The notes: a model not told the origin generated them from the letters alone. A stretch of 64,000 nt of DNA from Colwellia sp. MB3u-45 (GCF_014077005.1 NZ_JACGVC010000044.1:558001-622000), one strand, 5' to 3'. Numbered from the stretch's first letter, positions 9,603-18,890 are shown. Numbers and translations: made by a program.

Positions 9603-9629
9603 AGCAAGGTACCGCGAATGTACCTTGCT
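9603..9629 (+). terminator. Hairpin downstream of ybiT
   Basis: Perfect 10-bp inverted repeat AGCAAGGTAC / GTACCTTGCT with a 7-nt loop, 57 bp after the ybiT stop. It lacks a good T run, so it may be an inefficient terminator or an mRNA 3'-end stabiliser. Confidence 0.55.
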
Positions 9630-9935
9630 GCTTAGTTTAAATACCGGTCAATTAATCAATAAATTTTTCTTAGCGCGCGGTCAGCGTTATTATTGCTACT
9701 CGTTAAATTTACATCAGCTCAGCAAGTGCCGGTTACTTTTTCTAAAGTACCTTAACAAGTTCTTAAAAACCACCTCAACAAGTTATCTAGCAACTTAACG
9801 TTATTGCCTATCTCATTTGTTTAATTGTCCTGTTACCATGAAAGCCTACGCTAATGCGAACGCATAGTGTTATTATGAGGCATATTTCATTTTATTAGAT
9901 AACAGCATAATGTTAGCTTGCCCTCCTACGGCAGA

Positions 9936-10619
9936 ATGTCGTTGAGCTTAGTTCAATCAAGTCTGCTCGATGATGACTTGTCATTGTTTGAATCAATTGC
10001 GAATAATCTTGTTGATAAAGGTTACAGTATCAGCCTTGATGCTTTACCTAAAAATTTAACCAGCTTGCTATTGCAACAGATCAACGAATTAGCGGATGAA
10101 AATTTTAAACGCGCGGGTATTGGCCGAGCTAAAGATCATGTTATTAATGATGCTATTCGCACAGATGAAATTTGTTGGATAACGGGTAATACCGAAGCTA
10201 GTGGTGCTTGGATTAAATGGGCAGGGTCACTGCAAAATTATTTAAACAAGCATTTATTTTTAGGCTTATTTTCTTTTGAAAGTCATTTTTCCCATTACGG
10301 TAAAGGCGACTTTTACAAGCAGCACAAAGATGCTTTTAAAGGCGAAGGTAATCGAGTGCTATCTGTTGTGGTATATCTTAATCAAGATTGGTCGCTTGAA
10401 GATGGCGGCGAATTGATCATTTACCCTGAGCAAGACCTTGACTCGGGTATTATTGCTGGTAATAAAATAACGGTAATACCCAATGCTGGCACTATTGTGG
10501 TGTTTTTAAGTGAAGAGTTTCCTCATGAAGTGTTACCTGCTTTACGCGATCGTTATGCTATTGCAGGATGGTTTAGATTAAATACCAGTATCGCTAATAA
10601 TATTGATCCGCCAAGATAA
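9936..10619 (+). CDS. 2-oxoglutarate/Fe(II)-dependent oxygenase
   Basis: Soluble dioxygenase of the SM-20/prolyl-4-hydroxylase type, which couples 2-oxoglutarate decarboxylation to substrate hydroxylation. The iron ligands are visible: H130-x-D132 in KQHKDAF and H197 in FPHEVL. The 2-oxoglutarate-binding arginine is in DRYAIAGWFR (R206). The double-stranded beta-helix spans about residues 110-220. The start is uncertain: ATG9936 is the first ATG of the frame, six codons after a TTG at 9918, and neither has a strong ribosome site. The substrate is unknown; related bacterial proteins modify ribosomal or elongation-factor residues, but this cannot be deduced here. The next gene follows after 45 bp and may be co-transcribed. 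Confidence 0.85.
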   Translation: MSLSLVQSSLLDDDLSLFESIANNLVDKGYSISLDALPKNLTSLLLQQINELADENFKRAGIGRAKDHVINDAIRTDEICWITGNTEASGAWIKWAGSLQNYLNKHLFLGLFSFESHFSHYGKGDFYKQHKDAFKGEGNRVLSVVVYLNQDWSLEDGGELIIYPEQDLDSGIIAGNKITVIPNAGTIVVFLSEEFPHEVLPALRDRYAIAGWFRLNTSIANNIDPPR

Positions 10620-10664
10620 TGTAAAAAATAAAGTCATGTAATATAAGGTTACGGGGAATTATAA

Positions 10665-11138
10665 TTGCCAAAATTGAAGAAAAAGCTACATATAATCAGT
10701 GAACTAAGTGACATTAACCAAGAGTTATTGCCTTTGAAGGCATTAGCCGATAGAGAACTAGCTTCTATTTATGGTTTAACTGGCATGGTGTACACACCAC
10801 ATATCGATGTTTATATGCAGGTGAGCATAAAAAAAGCTGAGATATTGACTTGCTTGAAAAACCAGCAACTATTACCGGTATCAGAGGTCGAACTTATTAC
10901 TGCCGAGTTAGATCTTTTGCATAAAAGAGCCAGAAGCAATGCGGTTTTTGAATATCAAGGCAAGCAATATAAGCGCCGATTTTCGCCACTAAAACTCAGT
11001 AAATCAGGTAAGAATGTTCAAAGGTGGGCAAAATTTTGGCTACTAGAATTACCTAACGGCAAAGTGGATCCAAACTGGGAGCGGCAAGTACGAGAAATTT
11101 GGCCAAGCTACTTTCTTATTAGAACTATTAATATGTAG
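10665..11138 (+). CDS. Conserved hypothetical basic protein
   Basis: A 157-residue, lysine-rich soluble protein I do not assign to a named family. It has no signal peptide or membrane helix. The N-terminus is strongly basic (PKLKKKLHI), and the C-terminal half contains YKRRFSPLKL, a Trp-rich stretch and a final REIWPSYF segment. The start is TTG10665, preceded by GGGGAA about 8 nt upstream. It follows the 2OG oxygenase gene by 45 bp on the same strand, so the two may form a unit. A role as partner or substrate of that oxygenase would be speculation. Confidence 0.65.
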   Translation: MPKLKKKLHIISELSDINQELLPLKALADRELASIYGLTGMVYTPHIDVYMQVSIKKAEILTCLKNQQLLPVSEVELITAELDLLHKRARSNAVFEYQGKQYKRRFSPLKLSKSGKNVQRWAKFWLLELPNGKVDPNWERQVREIWPSYFLIRTINM

Positions 11139-11176
11139 TCTAGTGTCGTTTAGCTGAGTCAACGGACGTTAAGCTC

Positions 11177-11240
11177 AAGTTAAACTAAGCCTAAGTTGGT
11201 CTAAACCTAAGTTAAACTAAACTCAAGTCGGTCTAAGTAA
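11177..11240. repeat. Imperfect 32-bp tandem duplication
   Basis: Two adjacent 32-bp units (11177-11208 and 11209-11240) share about 24 of 32 positions and begin with the same 12 bases, AAGTTAAACTAA. Non-coding, between convergent genes. Confidence 0.7.
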
Positions 11241-11335
11241 AGTGACTAAACATCAGGCTAATAATTAATACTGCTTGGTGATTAGTGATTAGTGACAATT
11301 TTTCAAAAAAATGATTAAACATTTTTGAATGAAAT

Positions 11336-11365
11336 GCGCTAGAGATGATGATCCATCTCTAGCGC
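11336..11365. terminator. Strong hairpin between convergent genes
   Basis: Perfect 12-bp inverted repeat GCGCTAGAGATG / CATCTCTAGCGC with a 6-nt loop, just downstream of acuI (minus strand). It probably ends acuI transcription, although the T run is weak on both strands. Confidence 0.7.
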
Positions 11366-11373
11366 TTAGTCAT

Positions 11374-12360
11374 TTAAGCGTTTACATCAACAACCACCCG
11401 ACCGGTAACTTCACCATCAAGTAACTTGTTGGCCACAGCAATAGCGTCATGTAAGCCAACTGTGGTTGATATTTGTGATATTTTATCAGCCAACTGCGTT
11501 TGCTCAAGTCGATGCCAGGCGTCTAATCTGTCTTGCTCTGGGCGCATAACACTGTCGATACCGAGTAAAGATACGCCTCTTAAGATAAAAGGTGCTACCG
11601 TTGATGGAAAATCCATACCTTGTGCTAAACCACAGGCGGCGACACAACCACCGTAGTTGATGCTGGCACAAACATTGGCCAGTGTTGTACTACCAACAGA
11701 ATCAATAGCTGCAGCCCAACGCTCTTTCATTAGTGGCTTACCTGGGGCAGATAACTCTGTACGGTCAATAATTTCATCCGCACCTAACTCTTTTAAATAC
11801 GCCGCTTGTTTATCACTTCCTGTTGATGCGGTTACTGTATAGCCAAGCTCTGCTAAAATGCGAATGGCAAAACTGCCAACGCCACCAGTTGCGCCAGTCA
11901 CTAAAATATTGCCACTTTTTGGGGTAATACCTTGTTTTTCTAACGCGATGACACATAGCATTGCCGTGTAACCTGCTGTACCTATTGCCATGGCATTATA
12001 TGGCGTTATGCCTTTAGGTAATGGAATGAGAAACTCACTATTAATACGGGCTTTTTGCGATAAACCGCCCAAGTACTTTTCACCGACGCCATAGCCATTA
12101 AGTAGCACGTGATCGCCCACGTTAAATTTGTCATTATCACATTGCTCAACAACACCCACTAAATCTATACCGGGTATCATAGGGAAACGTCTTATTACTG
12201 GGGCTTTGCCTGAAATAGCTAAGGCATCTTTGTAATTAATTGTGCTGTAAAGCACCTTAATGAGCACATCGCCATCAGTTAGGTCTGCTTCACTAAGTGC
12301 TTTAATGTCGGCGTGGTAGCCTTGGCTATCATCTTTATTGATCACTAAACTGTTAAACAT
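11374..12360 (-). CDS. acuI: Acrylyl-CoA reductase (NADPH) AcuI
   Basis: Zinc-independent medium-chain reductase of the YhdH/YhfP/AcuI family. It reduces toxic acryloyl-CoA to propionyl-CoA with NADPH, a detoxification step in DMSP and acrylate use by marine bacteria. Family landmarks are visible: the substrate-binding N-terminal segment with NYKDALAISGK and FPMIPGIDLVG, and the nucleotide-binding GATGGVGSFA. The 328 residues match E. coli YhdH (324) along their whole length. I chose ATG12360, preceded by GGAG 6 nt upstream, over a TTG four codons earlier. The adjacent upstream gene is an AcuR-like repressor on the same strand (43-bp gap), which supports the acrylate role. Confidence 0.92.
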   Translation of the reverse strand: MFNSLVINKDDSQGYHADIKALSEADLTDGDVLIKVLYSTINYKDALAISGKAPVIRRFPMIPGIDLVGVVEQCDNDKFNVGDHVLLNGYGVGEKYLGGLSQKARINSEFLIPLPKGITPYNAMAIGTAGYTAMLCVIALEKQGITPKSGNILVTGATGGVGSFAIRILAELGYTVTASTGSDKQAAYLKELGADEIIDRTELSAPGKPLMKERWAAAIDSVGSTTLANVCASINYGGCVAACGLAQGMDFPSTVAPFILRGVSLLGIDSVMRPEQDRLDAWHRLEQTQLADKISQISTTVGLHDAIAVANKLLDGEVTGRVVVDVNA

Positions 12361-12403
12361 TGCCTGCTCCAAAATAGACCACTGGTCTCTAAATAGTTAA
12401 AAA

Positions 12404-13036
12404 TTACTTTGCAATTAATTGCAAAAATACATCGATAAAAGTATCGATGGGCGTTAAGTTTTTTGTTAATTTACTTTTAGCGATAGAGCCTTCCCATCCC
12501 ATCCAAAAAAAACTCGCTAAAGCTGTGCAATCAAGTGACGCTGGAATGGTATTTTCTTGTTGTGCTAATTGTAGACAACAGGTCATTTTTTGTTGCCAAA
12601 CTTCAAAAGTATCTAATAGTTGCAGCCGGTGACTTTCTGGTAACAGACCAACTTCTTGTTCGAGATTGCCAATTAAACAACCGCGTTTAAAATTATATCT
12701 TGTCATGCCTTCTTTAGCGTCATTAGCAAAATTTACAATACGCATTAGCGGTTTATTGGTTTCATTGAGCAGGTGTAAATCTAATTTTTTAGCAAAATAG
12801 TGACTATATTCTTCAATAACCGCTATACCAAAAGCTTCCTTACTTGCAAAGTAATGATAAAAAGAACCTTTGGGTACCGACACTTTCTTTAAAATTTGAT
12901 CTATGCCAGAAGAGGCAAAGCCAAATTCAGTAAAATATTCAACGCCACTTTGCACTAGCGCTTGTTTGGTTTGGCTGCTATCTCGACCTGATTTAGCTGG
13001 CCTACCACGTTTAGGTGTTGTGTTGTTTTTGTTCAT
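12404..13036 (-). CDS. acuR: TetR-family repressor, AcuR-like
   Basis: TetR/AcrR-type regulator. An N-terminal helix-turn-helix (about residues 25-70) contains GIDQILKKVSVPKGSFYHYFASKE spread over helices 2-4. The C-terminal domain resembles the group that includes AcuR and NemR (NFKRGCLIGNLEQE). In Rhodobacter, AcuR represses acuR-acuI and is released by acrylate; Cys129 in the RGCLIG motif is a candidate electrophile or ligand contact. Upstream of its start lies a 19-bp palindrome that is the obvious autoregulatory operator, and acuI follows directly. The call as AcuR rests on family likeness plus neighbour. Confidence 0.85.
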   Translation of the reverse strand: MNKNNTTPKRGRPAKSGRDSSQTKQALVQSGVEYFTEFGFASSGIDQILKKVSVPKGSFYHYFASKEAFGIAVIEEYSHYFAKKLDLHLLNETNKPLMRIVNFANDAKEGMTRYNFKRGCLIGNLEQEVGLLPESHRLQLLDTFEVWQQKMTCCLQLAQQENTIPASLDCTALASFFWMGWEGSIAKSKLTKNLTPIDTFIDVFLQLIAK

Positions 13037-13044
13037 AGTAGTAT

Positions 13045-13063
13045 ATTAGACCGATCGTCTAAT
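13045..13063. promoter_or_regulatory. TetR operator palindrome upstream of acuRI
   Basis: Perfect inverted repeat ATTAGAC-CGATC-GTCTAAT, starting 9 bp upstream of the acuR start codon. Its TAGAC...GTCTA core is typical of NemR/AcuR-group operators. It would let AcuR repress its own operon. Confidence 0.8.
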
Positions 13064-13470
13064 TAAATGCAAGGTTAATTTAGAAAGTGAAGTTTTCATG
13101 GCAATAGTGAGTTACGCTATTTTTCTATGTCGACGCTAAAATGTTCATAAGAAACTTTTTAATGGGTTTTGTTGGCGAAAGCAATAGTCGCCGATTTGCA
13201 AAGTCTAGTGGCTAAATACCTTACTTATGATCAGGGCTGTGTCATGATGGGCAAGTTATTAACTTGGCAGTAATGCTAGCTCGGCTTGCTTACTGTTTCA
13301 GTGGCGTTATTCGGCGGTTAAAGTAGCTAATTTGTCACTTTATGCAATTAACCCAAGACTATTTGGGCAAAAAAAACGATAATTCACTTCATTAAGAACA
13401 ATATACTCTTTGGCAACATTTCAAGCTGAAATCTTGGCTATGACAGCAATCAATTGTGGGACCCCATTCA
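13064..13470. other. Intergenic divergent region acuR / osmC-ycaO
   Basis: About 400 bp between divergent genes. Apart from the operator at its left edge I see no gene and no distinct structure. Confidence 0.4.
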
Positions 13471-15657
13471 ATGGAAATTAAAGTTAACTTTCTCGAAAAC
13501 CTAAAAGTAGAAGCTAAGTTTGATGACTTTAGCGTCGTCGCGGATCAACCTATTCGTTATAAAGGTGATGGCGCTGCGCCAGGACCATTTGATTACTTCT
13601 TAGCTTCTTCCGCTATGTGTGCGGCTTATTTTGTTAGGGTGTATTGTAACTCTCGCGATATTCCAACCGAAAATATTCGTCTGTCACAAAATAATATTGT
13701 TGACCCTGAAGATCGTTATAAGCAAATATTCAAAATTCAGGTCGAACTCCCTGAAAGTATTTCTGAAAAGCATCGCTTAGGCATTATTCGTTCAATTGAT
13801 CGTTGTACGGTTAAAAAAGTAGTACAAACGGGGCCAGAATTTGTTGTGGAACTCGTTGACAGCCTTGAAGACGACGCGCAGGCCATGTTAATGGGGCATT
13901 CGGCAGAACAAGCTAGTACCTTTATTTTAGGTAAAGACTTACCCCTTGAAGAAACTATAACCAACATGACCGCGATATTGGCCGGTCTTGGCATGAAGAT
14001 AGAAATTGCCTCATGGCGTAATATTGTGCCCAATGTTTGGTCATTGCATATTCGTGACGCGGCCTCGCCGATGTGTTTTACCAATGGTAAAGGCGCAACG
14101 AAAGAAAGTGCACTTTGTTCAGCCTTGGGTGAGTTTATTGAGCGCCTTAATTGTAACTTCTTTTATAACGATCAGTATTTGGGTCAAGACATTGCCAATA
14201 GTGACTTTGTACATTATCCCAGTGAAAAGTGGTTTAAATTAAATGAAAGTGATGATTTACCTAGCGGTATTTTAGATGATTACTGTCTTGATATTTATAA
14301 TCCTGACGACGAACTACGCGGCTCAAATCTCATTGATACCAATTCAGGCAACCTTGAACGTGGTATTTGTGCGATTCCTTATGTACGTCAATCGGACGGT
14401 GAAACGGTATATTTCCCATCAAATTTGATTGAGAACTTATTCTTAAGTAATGGTATGAGCGCGGGTAATAACTTGGCAGAAGCGCAAGTACAGTGTTTGT
14501 CTGAAATTTTTGAACGGGCAGTAAAAAGACAAATAATAGAACAAGAAATTGTTTTACCTGATGTGCCTAAAAGCGTGCTTGAACAGTATCCAAGTATTCT
14601 TGCTGGCATCGAAGCACTTGAAGCTCAAGGCTTTCCAGTGGTGATTAAAGACGCCTCGTTAGGTGGCCAATTTCCTGTAATGTGTGTGACTTTAATGAAC
14701 CCAAAAACCGGTGGTGTATTTGCTTCTTTTGGTGCGCATCCAAGTTTTGAAGTAGCGTTAGAGCGCAGCTTAACTGAGTTATTGCAAGGTCGTAGTTTTG
14801 AAGGTTTAAATGATGTGCCAAGGCCAACTTTTAATAGTCTTGCGGTATCTGAGCCAGAAAACTTTGTCGAACACTTTATTGATTCAACTGGTGTAATTTC
14901 GTGGCGTTTCTTTAGTGATAAACATGACTATGAATTTTGTGAATGGGATTTTTCTGGCACCAGTGAGGAAGAAAACACTCGTTTGTTTTCTATTTTACAA
15001 GACTTAGGTAAAGAAGCTTATGTTGCGGTATTCGACCAACTCGGCGCTACGGCATGTCGTATTTTAGTACCTGATTATTCAGAAATTTATCCAGTAGAAG
15101 ACTTAGTTTGGGATAATACCAATAAAGCCCTGAGTTACCGCGAAGATATTCTTAATATTCATCGCCTAGATGACGACGCACTAGAAAGTTTAGTCACACG
15201 TTTAGAAGATAGCCAGCTAGATAATTATATCGATATTAGAACCTTAATCGGTATTGAATTTGATGAAAATACGGTTTGGGGTCAGTTAACAATTTTAGAA
15301 CTTAAGATACTGATTTATTTGGCTTTAGGCGCATTGGAAGACGCGCAGGAGTTGGTTGAAGCGTTTTTACAGTTTAATGATAATACGGTTGAACGTGGCT
15401 TGTTTTATCAAGCGATGCAGGCTGTACTTGAAATTACCTTAGACGAAGACATGGAACTTGAAAATTTTATTGGCAACCTCAATAGAATGTTTGGTGAAAA
15501 TACCATGAATAATGTCATCGATTCAGCGATGGGCGAAGTGAAGTTTTTTGGACTGACTAAAACCGGTATGAACTTGGATGGGTTAGACAAGCATTTGAGA
15601 TTAATCGACAGCTATAAAAAATTGCATCAAGCACGAAAAAATCAAGCAGCAAGCTAA
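13471..15657 (+). CDS. OsmC-YcaO fusion protein
   Basis: Two-domain protein. Residues 1-135 form an OsmC/Ohr-like peroxidase fold with candidate redox cysteines C50 (ASSAMC) and C112 (DRCTVKK). Residues 150-728 match the E. coli YcaO protein over its entire length (SWRNIVPNVWSLHIRD, CFTNGKGATK, NGMSAGN), including the non-catalytic C-terminal helical repeat. YcaO-fold enzymes use ATP to activate backbone amides. E. coli YcaO is implicated in ribosomal protein S12 beta-methylthiolation with RimO, but its precise role is unsettled. I take ATG13471 as start, five codons after an in-frame GTG. The fusion is known in marine gammaproteobacteria. No RiPP precursor gene lies nearby, so a housekeeping role is more likely than peptide toxin synthesis. 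Confidence 0.92.
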   Translation: MEIKVNFLENLKVEAKFDDFSVVADQPIRYKGDGAAPGPFDYFLASSAMCAAYFVRVYCNSRDIPTENIRLSQNNIVDPEDRYKQIFKIQVELPESISEKHRLGIIRSIDRCTVKKVVQTGPEFVVELVDSLEDDAQAMLMGHSAEQASTFILGKDLPLEETITNMTAILAGLGMKIEIASWRNIVPNVWSLHIRDAASPMCFTNGKGATKESALCSALGEFIERLNCNFFYNDQYLGQDIANSDFVHYPSEKWFKLNESDDLPSGILDDYCLDIYNPDDELRGSNLIDTNSGNLERGICAIPYVRQSDGETVYFPSNLIENLFLSNGMSAGNNLAEAQVQCLSEIFERAVKRQIIEQEIVLPDVPKSVLEQYPSILAGIEALEAQGFPVVIKDASLGGQFPVMCVTLMNPKTGGVFASFGAHPSFEVALERSLTELLQGRSFEGLNDVPRPTFNSLAVSEPENFVEHFIDSTGVISWRFFSDKHDYEFCEWDFSGTSEEENTRLFSILQDLGKEAYVAVFDQLGATACRILVPDYSEIYPVEDLVWDNTNKALSYREDILNIHRLDDDALESLVTRLEDSQLDNYIDIRTLIGIEFDENTVWGQLTILELKILIYLALGALEDAQELVEAFLQFNDNTVERGLFYQAMQAVLEITLDEDMELENFIGNLNRMFGENTMNNVIDSAMGEVKFFGLTKTGMNLDGLDKHLRLIDSYKKLHQARKNQAAS

Positions 15658-15718
15658 TAATCCTAGCCAATATCTGCTAGTTTTTTAGTGAACTGTTTTG
15701 CTTTACTTTATAAAATTT

Positions 15719-15756
15719 AAAAGCCAATACCTAACAATAGGTATTGGCTTTTTTAT
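15719..15756 (+). terminator. Rho-independent terminator after osmC-ycaO
   Basis: Stem AAGCCAATACC / GGTATTGGCTT with an 8-nt loop, followed by six Ts, about 65 bp beyond the stop codon. Confidence 0.92.
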
Positions 15757-15978
15757 TAGCGACTCGTTATACCAAGTTAATTAATTACCTGCTCATTTTT
15801 AATGGTTAAATTGAAAAGCGACGGCGTTATAAAATGTCAGTAATTTCAACTCTGTGTTTTAACAAAATGATAGGAAATTCGCTTTTATAAAAGAGGAGGG
15901 TAATACTAATAAGCAGTAATCTCTTTATAGGCGAACGGATAATTACTAGCTGTAAAAGTAATTGTTAAATTATATTAT
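15757..15978. other. Intergenic spacer
   Basis: AT-rich spacer between convergent genes. No gene or clear structure seen beyond the terminator to its left. Confidence 0.35.
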
Positions 15979-18084
15979 TTAGGACAGCCAAGCGCTATTG
16001 GGCTTCCAAGTGTCTAGCCATGTTAGCACCTCACTGGCAGGCATAGGCCTTGCAATGCCATAACCTTGTGCTAATTCACAGCCTAGCTCTAATAACGCAG
16101 TGCCATGCTCAACAGTTTCTACCCCTTCAGCTATTACTTCAATTCGAAAGGCTTTCGCTAAACTGACAACAGCTAAAACAATGGCTAAGTCATCCGCGTC
16201 AGTAAGCATGTCTCGTATAAAAGTTTGGTCTATTTTAATGACGCTGGCGGGAAGGCGCCTAAGGTAAGTTAGCGAGGAATACCCAGTACCAAAATCATCT
16301 AGCGAAAATTTCACACCAAGGCTAATGCAAGCATTCATGGTCGCTATAATATAGTTGATATCATTTAGCGCACTGGTTTCTAATACTTCTAATTCCAATA
16401 GATGGGGTGATACATCAGGATGAGCGGCTAATAATGTGGCCAAGCGTTCGACAAAATTAGTTTGCTGGAGCTGATGAGCACTGATGTTGACACTAATAGG
16501 GAATTTAACTCCGATACTTTGCCATTGGCTTATTTGGCTCAGCGCCGTATCGATAACCCATTCGCCTATATCGAGACTAATCGTGTGATTTTCTATAATA
16601 GGTAAAAAGTCTAATGGAGGCACTAAACCGCGTACAGGGTGTTGCCAGCGAATTAGCGCTTCTACGCCCACCATGGCACCCGTAGACATATTCACTTTCG
16701 GTTGATAGTACAAGACAAACTCACGTTTAGTAAGTGCCGCCCTGATATTAGCAAGGCTTTCTTGTTGACGGTTAACCACATCATAGTCTGCGCTATCAAA
16801 TAAGTGATAACAATTTTTACCTGATTGTTTTGCCACATACATGGCTTGGTCAGCATTACGCATGAGTATGCCTGAATCAGCACCATCTTTAGGATAAAAA
16901 GTAACACCTATGCTAGCGGATACATTTAATACCAGATCGCCGATTGTCACTGGATCTGATGCAGCCAACAATAATCGCTCTAACACCTGATTACAATCGT
17001 CTGATTTGGCTAAATCAGTTAGTACCAAGACAAATTCATCGCCACCAATACGAGAAAGCGTATCTCCCTCACGTATCGCTTTTTTCATGCGAAGTGAGAT
17101 AGCAATTAATAGGTCATCACCAACATGATGACCATGGATATCATTGATGGCTTTAAAGCCGTCTAGATTAAGAAAGGTGACAGCGAGTAACTTATCATAC
17201 TGAGAGCTTTTTAATATGGCTTGGTTTAGGCGGTCAGCGAGTAATGTGCGATTGGGTAAATTGGTTAAGTTGTCAAAATGAGCCATCCGCTCTAGTTGAC
17301 TTTGATGGCTTTTGTTCAACTGAGTAATGTCAGAATAGAGTGCAACATAATGGCTGATTTCGCTAGCCGTATTGGTTACAGCACTTAGGGTCAGGTTTTC
17401 TGGGTACATTTCACCATTTTTACGACGATTCCAGATGGTACCAATCCAATAGCCTTTAGTGTTAACCGCCTGCCACATCAAAGTATAGAACTCAGGTGAT
17501 TCTTTGTCTGATTGGAAGAAGTGTATATTTTGACCAACCGCCTCTTGGCGCGAGTAACCGGTGACTTCGGTGAAGGTGTCGTTGACTTTGATTATGTCAG
17601 CGCTCGCATTAGTGATGATGATACCTTCACGGGTGTGAGAAAATACAATAGCGGCAAGGGCTAGTTCAGCGGCTCGTTTATCTTTCTCTTGGTTTTGAAA
17701 GGCAAGTTCTTTATTAGCAAGGATGAGTTTGGCCTCGGCTTTCTTTCGCTGGCTGATGTCTCTAATAATCGAATTAAATTCAACGCCATCTGTCAATGTA
17801 ATAACAGAACTAGTCAGTTCTATGGGAATATTATGCCCGTCTTGATGTAAGGCTTCGATCTCAATAATGTTACCTAAACTAGCGCCTTCACCAGTAACAA
17901 GAAAACGCTTTAAGGCTTGTCTATGAGAATCACGAAATTGTACCGGGAGGATCAATTTTGCTAGTTCTTGGCCTAAAGCATCATTACTCGTCCAACCAAA
18001 GATATGTTGTGCTCGAGAACTCCAGCCAATAATATCTCCAGTGCCATTCATCTGAATTATCGCATCTAGTGATGTATCCATCAT
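15979..18084 (-). CDS. PAS-PAS-GGDEF-EAL c-di-GMP enzyme
   Basis: Cytoplasmic c-di-GMP turnover protein. PAS 1 spans residues 1-113 and PAS 2 about 140-255. The GGDEF domain (about 265-430) has an intact GGDEF (347-351) and an inhibitory-site REGD (338-341). The EAL domain (about 445-695) has EAL (475-477), DDFGTGYSS and AEGVET. Both catalytic halves look active. It begins inside the end of an MHYT-domain gene (4-bp ATGA overlap). In many relatives MHYT, PAS, GGDEF and EAL are one polypeptide. Here the PAS domain starts right at the initiating Met with no linker, as if a single gene had been split. Either the two are coupled subunits or a frameshift separates them. Confidence 0.9.
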   Translation of the reverse strand: MMDTSLDAIIQMNGTGDIIGWSSRAQHIFGWTSNDALGQELAKLILPVQFRDSHRQALKRFLVTGEGASLGNIIEIEALHQDGHNIPIELTSSVITLTDGVEFNSIIRDISQRKKAEAKLILANKELAFQNQEKDKRAAELALAAIVFSHTREGIIITNASADIIKVNDTFTEVTGYSRQEAVGQNIHFFQSDKESPEFYTLMWQAVNTKGYWIGTIWNRRKNGEMYPENLTLSAVTNTASEISHYVALYSDITQLNKSHQSQLERMAHFDNLTNLPNRTLLADRLNQAILKSSQYDKLLAVTFLNLDGFKAINDIHGHHVGDDLLIAISLRMKKAIREGDTLSRIGGDEFVLVLTDLAKSDDCNQVLERLLLAASDPVTIGDLVLNVSASIGVTFYPKDGADSGILMRNADQAMYVAKQSGKNCYHLFDSADYDVVNRQQESLANIRAALTKREFVLYYQPKVNMSTGAMVGVEALIRWQHPVRGLVPPLDFLPIIENHTISLDIGEWVIDTALSQISQWQSIGVKFPISVNISAHQLQQTNFVERLATLLAAHPDVSPHLLELEVLETSALNDINYIIATMNACISLGVKFSLDDFGTGYSSLTYLRRLPASVIKIDQTFIRDMLTDADDLAIVLAVVSLAKAFRIEVIAEGVETVEHGTALLELGCELAQGYGIARPMPASEVLTWLDTWKPNSAWLS

Positions 18085-18890
18085 GGCATGGAGAGAATGG
18101 CATCTTCGTTCACTGTATTAATTATCTGTTTGTATCTAAGTAAATGTGGAATGAGAATAGCGAGGAGCAAGAGTACCAATACCACCACAGTAACAATTAA
18201 GGCTAATGTAATTGGAGAGACGCCATCAATGACTTTATTTGTAGTTAATGGCATAAATTGCACGGCTGTCATCGCAGTGTAATGCATACCAGAGGAGGCA
18301 AAGCCCATAACTATTGCACTAAATAGCTGTTTTTTATTTATAAATTCAGATTGGTTTTGATTAATAGCCGCATACTGTATTTTTAGTGCCACTATTGCCA
18401 AGATTACCGCAATTAAGGTGGAAAAATAAACTACAGTATTATCATGAACCATTACTGCGTTTAATCTCATAGCGGCCATGCCTATATAATGCATGAGGCC
18501 GATACCTGAACCTAATAACAAACCACCGATTAATAACCGATAATGGCTAAAGGTTTCTAGTGTCATTAGCCACATGACCGCACTAAAAGCAAAAATGACC
18601 GGGACAATAGATAAAATAGTTATTGGGATATCATAGGTAACGGGTATCGGAAATTTTAACGCTAACATACCAATAAAATGCATCGCCCAAATACCAATGC
18701 CCATAGCCAAAGCACCACATACATTCCATGCTATTTTTTTATTTTTTGAACTAGCGGAACGATATCGTTCAACCATACTAAAAGCACTGAATGATGCCAC
18801 TGTAGCAATTAAGATGGATAAAAGGACTAATTTAAGATCATATGTGGTGCTCAATGATTTAACCATTATATCGCTATAATCATGATTCAT
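18081..18890 (-). CDS. MHYT-domain membrane sensor protein
   Basis: Integral membrane protein of 269 residues with seven predicted helices. It carries repeated MHxxG/A motifs characteristic of the MHYT sensor domain (WAMHFIGML, LMHYIGMAAM, GMHYTAMTAV), proposed to bind copper and sense small ligands such as oxygen, CO or NO. After the last helix it ends within 20 residues (NTVNEDAILSMP, stop), exactly where a PAS domain would normally begin. The following gene starts in the overlapping ATGA with that PAS domain. The two together match the usual MHYT-PAS-GGDEF-EAL architecture, so this is probably the sensor module of a split or frameshifted protein. Confidence 0.88.
   Translation of the reverse strand: MNHDYSDIMVKSLSTTYDLKLVLLSILIATVASFSAFSMVERYRSASSKNKKIAWNVCGALAMGIGIWAMHFIGMLALKFPIPVTYDIPITILSIVPVIFAFSAVMWLMTLETFSHYRLLIGGLLLGSGIGLMHYIGMAAMRLNAVMVHDNTVVYFSTLIAVILAIVALKIQYAAINQNQSEFINKKQLFSAIVMGFASSGMHYTAMTAVQFMPLTTNKVIDGVSPITLALIVTVVVLVLLLLAILIPHLLRYKQIINTVNEDAILSMP

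Noticed and set aside
9595-9798. 67-residue plus-strand frame after ybiT
   Set aside because: It starts with a TTG, overlaps the hairpin at 9603-9629, and has random composition.
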